Below are positions 60,404 to 64,000 of a DNA stretch of 64,000 nt, in pieces (positions within the stretch are counted from its first letter, which is position 1; every line of letters starts with the position of its first letter). The notes beneath the pieces are model-generated. The model did not search any database, had not been told where the DNA came from, and saw only the letters and a program-made list of their open reading frames with translations. Source of the DNA: Henriciella barbarensis (GTDB taxonomy: Bacteria; Pseudomonadota; Alphaproteobacteria; Caulobacterales; Hyphomonadaceae); contig NZ_QWGB01000009.1 of assembly GCF_003576345.1 (NCBI RefSeq), positions 1 through 64,000 on the forward strand, read 5' to 3'. The position numbers were made by a program, and so were the translations under genes.

Positions 60404-60601
60404 ATGAGCTGGCAGGTCCTTATTGCTGCCGTCGGGTTATGGTTTGCCCTTGAGGGCATCCTCTATGCCGCCGCGCCCGAGACAATGCGCCGTATGGCGG
60501 CGTGGCTGGCCGCTTTGCCGCTCGACGCCGTGCGTAGTGGCGGCATCTGGTCAGCGATACTGGGACTGATCCTGTTCTATTGCGCCGTCCGGTTTGGTTG
60601 A
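60404..60601 (+). CDS. DUF2065 small membrane protein
   Basis: 65 residues with two hydrophobic helices ('VLIAAVGLWFALEGILYAAA', 'GIWSAILGLILFYCAVRF') and the DUF2065 pattern 'PETMRRMAAWLAALP'. Its usual position after hflC is kept (39 bases after). Function unknown, probably linked to HflKC/FtsH. Confidence 0.87.
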   Translation: MSWQVLIAAVGLWFALEGILYAAAPETMRRMAAWLAALPLDAVRSGGIWSAILGLILFYCAVRFG

Positions 60602-60673
60602 CGCGTTGCGTTCTGCCTGCGAACCGCCATAGTTCAAAATTAACAAGTATGCGTGTGTGATGGAGTACGGAGT

Positions 60674-62140
60674 ATGAGACGTTTTGCGATGTCGGCCCTG
60701 GCCGGGCTTGCTGGCGCTGCTTTGCTGGCCGCTCCGGCGGGCGCGCAGCGATCGCAGGGCGAAACTCGCGGCTCTCTCTCCGATACGACAAGTGTCATCA
60801 ATCAGCAGCGTGCGCCAGACTCTTTCTCTGAGCTTGCGCGTCGGCTCATGCCGTCAGTGGTCAATATCACGACAAGCCAGACCGTAGCACCGAATGGTAT
60901 GCCGGAATTTCCTGACGGTTCTCCGCTTGAGCGTTTCAACGAATTCTTTGGTCGCGACCCGGAGGGCTTCCGCCGTGAGGGATCGCTGGGGTCTGGCTTT
61001 GTCGTGTCCGCCGATGGCGTGATCATTACCAATAACCACGTCATCGAGAATGCAGACGAGATCAACGTGATCTTTTCGTCCGGCCGGACGCTCCAGGCCG
61101 AGCTGATCGGAACCGATGTCGAGACCGATATTGCCGTGCTGAAGGTCGAAAGCGAAACGCCGCTGCCCTTCGTCGAATTTGCCGATAGTGATGCCGCAGA
61201 GGTTGGCGACTGGGTTATGGCCATTGGTAACCCGTTTGGCTTCGGTGGCTCGGTGTCTGCGGGTATTATCTCGGCGCGCAATCGTGACATTCAGTCTGGT
61301 CGCTATGATGACTTCATTCAGACCGATGCGGCGATCAACCGGGGCAATTCGGGCGGCCCGCTTTTCAATCTGAACGGCGAAGTCGTGGGCGTGAATACGG
61401 CCATTATCTCGCCGACAGGTGGGTCGGTCGGTCTTGGTTTTTCCATTCCGGCAAACCTGGTCGAGCAGGTGTCGGCGCAGATCATCGAATACGGCAAGCC
61501 GCGCCGTGGCTGGTTTGGTGTAAACGTTCAAGGGATCGATGAAGGCCTTGCGGGCGCCTATGGCCTCGATAGCACCGATGGTGTCATCATCACCAATATC
61601 GACGGTGAAGGGCCAGCGGCGGGTGCCGATTTCGAAGTCGGCGATCTGCTTCTGACCTTTGACGGCAAGATGATCGAGAATGTTCGCGGGTTGACCCGCA
61701 TTGTTGCCGAAACCGAAATCGGGAAACGTGTGCGCGTGGACCTTATTCGCGACAGGAAACGCCGTACCGTGACATTCGAGGTCGGCGAGCTTGCCTCCAA
61801 CAATGAGTCCGAGACGCGCGAACCATTGCCGGATAATGCACTGGCACAAAATCCGCTTGGGGCCGAGCTCAAGAATGTCGATGACGATGCCCGTCGCCGT
61901 TATGGCATTGCGCGCAGCGTAGATGGGGTGCTCGTAAACTCCGTCGCCGCGAATGGTCCAAGTTTCGGAAAGTTGCGTAAAGGCGACGTCATCACGGAGA
62001 TGGGCTTCAAGCGCGTGGCGGATCTTGAAGATGCATATGATGCGCTTTCGCCGACGAATGCCCCACCGGGTGCACCGCTACTCCTGCGAGTGAGCCGTTC
62101 GGGGCAGAACATGTTCTTTACTATCGAAACCAAGCGGTAA
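60674..62140 (+). CDS. DegP/HtrA-type periplasmic serine protease
   Basis: 488 residues from ATG 60,674. Signal peptide ends at 'AAPAGAQ'. Trypsin-like domain with His in 'IITNNHVIENADEINVIF', Asp in 'TDVETDIAVLKVE' and Ser in 'INRGNSGGPLFNLNGEVVG'; then two PDZ domains (about 285-375 and 405-488). It degrades or refolds misfolded envelope proteins and is the last gene of the hflK-hflC-DUF2065 cluster, forming an envelope quality-control set. Confidence 0.94.
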   Translation: MRRFAMSALAGLAGAALLAAPAGAQRSQGETRGSLSDTTSVINQQRAPDSFSELARRLMPSVVNITTSQTVAPNGMPEFPDGSPLERFNEFFGRDPEGFRREGSLGSGFVVSADGVIITNNHVIENADEINVIFSSGRTLQAELIGTDVETDIAVLKVESETPLPFVEFADSDAAEVGDWVMAIGNPFGFGGSVSAGIISARNRDIQSGRYDDFIQTDAAINRGNSGGPLFNLNGEVVGVNTAIISPTGGSVGLGFSIPANLVEQVSAQIIEYGKPRRGWFGVNVQGIDEGLAGAYGLDSTDGVIITNIDGEGPAAGADFEVGDLLLTFDGKMIENVRGLTRIVAETEIGKRVRVDLIRDRKRRTVTFEVGELASNNESETREPLPDNALAQNPLGAELKNVDDDARRRYGIARSVDGVLVNSVAANGPSFGKLRKGDVITEMGFKRVADLEDAYDALSPTNAPPGAPLLLRVSRSGQNMFFTIETKR

Positions 62141-62241
62141 GAACGCGCAAGTCTGATCGGCAAGCCGTTGCTTTACGGCGTCCGCAAATCACAGTTCTAT
62201 GAATTGTGGGAGGGTGCCCGGTCGATCAGGAGCGTGAATGT

Positions 62242-62631
62242 ATGGCGATGAACGAAAGAGCAGCCCTCAATCTGTGGCGCCGTGCCCTGGCATCCTATGT
62301 GCGCACATCGGATGGCGACCTCACTGCGCGCCAGCAGGCGATCCTGATGACAGTGGCTCTTTCAGCCGGGCCCCATACAGTCCGGGGACTTGCGACAGAT
62401 CTTGATCTGGCAAAGCCTGCTGTCACGCGAGCTGTTGATGCGCTGGAGAAGCTTGGCTTTGTCCGCCGTCGCCGTGATGAGCATGACCTGCGCAGCGTCA
62501 TTATCGAGCGCACAGTTGAGGGCATGACCTGGCTACGAGAATTCGCCGAACTCATTATTGCTGCGGAGGCTGGCGAAGAGCGCAAGTCAATTGCGGACGC
62601 CAAACCACTGGACAAGAATGTCGCGGCCTGA
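62242..62631 (+). CDS. MarR-family transcriptional regulator
   Basis: 129 residues from ATG 62,242 (GGAGCG upstream). A winged helix: 'LTARQQAILMTVALSAGPHT', 'VRGLATDLDLAKPAVTRAVD' (recognition helix) and the wing 'FVRRRRDEHDLRSVI'. It probably controls its own region. The NlpC/P60 gene follows 13 bases after the stop. Confidence 0.88.
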   Translation: MAMNERAALNLWRRALASYVRTSDGDLTARQQAILMTVALSAGPHTVRGLATDLDLAKPAVTRAVDALEKLGFVRRRRDEHDLRSVIIERTVEGMTWLREFAELIIAAEAGEERKSIADAKPLDKNVAA

Positions 62632-62644
62632 TTGAGGTGGCGGC

Positions 62645-63496
62645 GTGCCTGATTTCTTCGATCAACGACTGACGCCGCCTCGTCGCGGGCAGGGCATGCG
62701 GATGCAGGTGTCTGCGGGCATTGCGGCGCTGCGAGATGCCCCGCGCCCAGACGCTGAAATGGTGACCCAGGCACTACACGGTGAGACCGTTACTCTATTT
62801 AGCGAAGCTGGCGAGTTTGGTCTGGTTCAGATGGAGCGTGATCGCTATGTCGGCTGGACGCTCATGGACGCGCTCTCTGCTCCGGTTTCAGAGCCCACCC
62901 ACTGGGTGAGCGCCCTGCGGACGTATGCTTATTCGCGACCGCACCTGAAATCTGCCCCTTATGGACTGATCTCCATGGGAAGCGCGGTTACTGTAACGGG
63001 CGAGGAGAACGGCTTTTTCCAGACAACCCGAGGCGGATGGCTGACATCGGGTCACGTGCAGCCGATCGATACCCGCTTTGATGATCCTGCCGATGTCGCG
63101 CTTCGTTTCCTGCATGCGCCATATCTCTGGGGTGGTTGCGAGAGCCTCGGTCTTGATTGTACCGGGCTGACGCGGGCGGCATTCCTTTCCTGCGGTGTCG
63201 TCCTGCCGCGGGACAGCGATATGCAATTTGCCTGGAGCGGTGAGGCCGTGGATGACTGGAATGCGCCGGGCGCGCTAAAGCGAAATGATCTGGTCTTCTG
63301 GAAAGGGCATGTCGGCATCATGCTGGATGATAAAATGCTGCTTCACGCGAATGGTCATCATATGGCCGTTGCGAAAGAGCCGCTGCTCATGGCGATTCCG
63401 CGCATTGCAAAAGAATACGGCGAGCCCATAGGGGCCCGCCGTATTGATATCTCGAAAGAAAGAGAGCGAACGCCAGGCTGGCTCGCGCCCCGGTAG
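62645..63496 (+). CDS. NlpC/P60-family cysteine hydrolase with SH3-like domains
   Basis: 283 residues, GTG start at 62,645. Two bacterial SH3-like domains (about 20-80 and 85-140) precede the NlpC/P60 domain with the nucleophile in 'LGLDCTGLTRAAFL', the His in 'KGHVGIMLDDKMLLHANGHH' and a third polar residue after it. It would cut peptidoglycan stem peptides (gamma-D-Glu to diamino acid). No signal peptide is seen, so it may act on cytoplasmic muropeptides in recycling. Confidence 0.9.
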   Translation: MPDFFDQRLTPPRRGQGMRMQVSAGIAALRDAPRPDAEMVTQALHGETVTLFSEAGEFGLVQMERDRYVGWTLMDALSAPVSEPTHWVSALRTYAYSRPHLKSAPYGLISMGSAVTVTGEENGFFQTTRGGWLTSGHVQPIDTRFDDPADVALRFLHAPYLWGGCESLGLDCTGLTRAAFLSCGVVLPRDSDMQFAWSGEAVDDWNAPGALKRNDLVFWKGHVGIMLDDKMLLHANGHHMAVAKEPLLMAIPRIAKEYGEPIGARRIDISKERERTPGWLAPR

Positions 63497-63506
63497 ATCA
63501 CAAAGC

Positions 63507-64000
63507 CTACTCTTCGGACTCGTTTTCTGCTTGGTCTTCAGCTTCCGGTGTCATTTCGACTTCGCTGACATTGCCTTCGGCTTCTGAGTCCTGGTCGTTT
63601 ACAACATCCTGGGTCTCGATCTCGCCGGTCGCCAGTGTCGGTGCGTCTTCAACGGTCTCAGCATCCAGTGTTGCGTCAACGGCGTCACCATCAGTCGCGT
63701 CACCCTCTGCGCCTTCTTCCTCCTCGGGAAGCGGCTCTGGGAACGCCGGTGCGTCCGGGGTGTACTGTGCGAGGTACGCAATCACGTCTGCACGCTCATC
63801 GTCACGGCGAAGGCCGGCGAAGGCCATGGAAGTGCCGCGAATATAGGAGGAAGGATTCTCGAGCCACTGGTCCATGCTTTCATAGGTCCAGCTTTCGCTC
63901 GACGTAGCCTGCATGGCTGAAGAGTAGCCAAAGCTTGGATCGTGAGCATGGCTGTCGCCGATAATGGCGTGGAGGTTCGGGCCGGTGCCATTGCTGCCGC
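63507..64000 (-). CDS. Cytochrome c family protein, C-terminal part, with an acidic tail
   Basis: The gene enters from the right edge; the start and the heme-binding CxxCH lie outside. The visible part has the class-I cytochrome c pattern: 'GPNLHAIIGDSHAHDPSFGY', 'WLENPSSYIRGTSMAFAGLR' with the axial Met, and 'ADVIAYLAQYT'. After the heme domain comes an unusual tail of about 60 residues, mostly Glu, Asp, Ala and Val, with no fold. Related proteins carry electrons in the periplasm. The acidic tail may set protein contacts (inference). Confidence 0.85.
   Translation of the reverse strand, partial: GSNGTGPNLHAIIGDSHAHDPSFGYSSAMQATSSESWTYESMDQWLENPSSYIRGTSMAFAGLRRDDERADVIAYLAQYTPDAPAFPEPLPEEEEGAEGDATDGDAVDATLDAETVEDAPTLATGEIETQDVVNDQDSEAEGNVSEVEMTPEAEDQAENESEE

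Noticed and set aside
60854-61849. Open frame of 331 codons opposite the DegP-like protease
   Set aside because: Antisense to an intact catalytic domain; composition and lack of a ribosome site argue against it.

Overview
The window reads as a chromosomal segment of a GC-rich alphaproteobacterium, probably close to the Hyphomonadaceae/Caulobacterales. The grounds are a two-piece (circularly permuted) tmRNA gene, a ChvG/ChvI two-component pair beside EIIA-Man/HPr, an SspB-type ClpXP adaptor, DUF1993/DUF3833/DUF4169/DUF3088 proteins and a TonB-dependent receptor. The genus is inference; no 16S rRNA gene is present.

Region 1 (1-11,400) is accessory. It opens with a metal-efflux operon on the minus strand (pump gene cut by the window edge, CzcB-like adaptor, CzcC-like outer-membrane factor, small His-rich secreted protein). 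A PbrR/CadR-like MerR regulator follows, then a plus-strand operon of membrane methyltransferase, cation-diffusion facilitator and second membrane methyltransferase. Both operons carry a recognisable MerR-type promoter with a 19-bp spacer and a dyad. After a decayed transporter fragment comes a DUF3489 / DUF2924 / large serine recombinase trio. A complete IS66 element with an 8-bp target duplication lies directly behind the recombinase, and a CCCTGTTAT repeat array and a tRNA-Ser(CGA) gene follow. The region looks like a metal-resistance island whose right edge is at the tRNA; its left edge is not visible.

Region 2 (11,400-25,300) is core: rplU-rpmA-GNAT-obgE-proB, a DASS-type transporter with an apparent ATT start, HPr and EIIA-Man, ChvG, a cyclophilin, DUF1993, a VanX-like dipeptidase, ChvI, an acyltransferase, an MFS transporter and a SnoaL-like lipoprotein.

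Region 3 (25,300-48,400) mixes housekeeping genes (UvrD/PcrA helicase, enoyl-CoA hydratase, OYE oxidoreductase, SulP transporter, fumC, hemH, TonB receptor, diguanylate cyclase, thioesterase, SspB) with accessory items: an orphan gene of different composition (25,602), a CcdB toxin with an antitoxin that fuses an XRE-type HTH to a CcdA tail and has a 41-bp palindromic operator, a membrane-anchored cold-shock-like protein, a RusA-like resolvase and a SET-domain protein.

Region 4 (48,500-64,000) holds the tmRNA gene close to sspB, two tandem TadG/von Willebrand-A proteins, thyA and folA with short genes between, a queuosine-precursor-transporter-like protein, an SMP-30 family protein, Mrp, the hflK-hflC-DUF2065-degP membrane-protease cluster, a MarR regulator, an NlpC/P60 hydrolase and the end of a cytochrome c gene with an acidic tail.

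Most of the window is ordinary chromosome. The best candidates for something not well described are the MerR-controlled methyltransferase-CDF-methyltransferase unit, the recombinase trio with its repeat array, the HTH-CcdA antitoxin fusion with an operator over its start codon, and the membrane cold-shock-domain protein.
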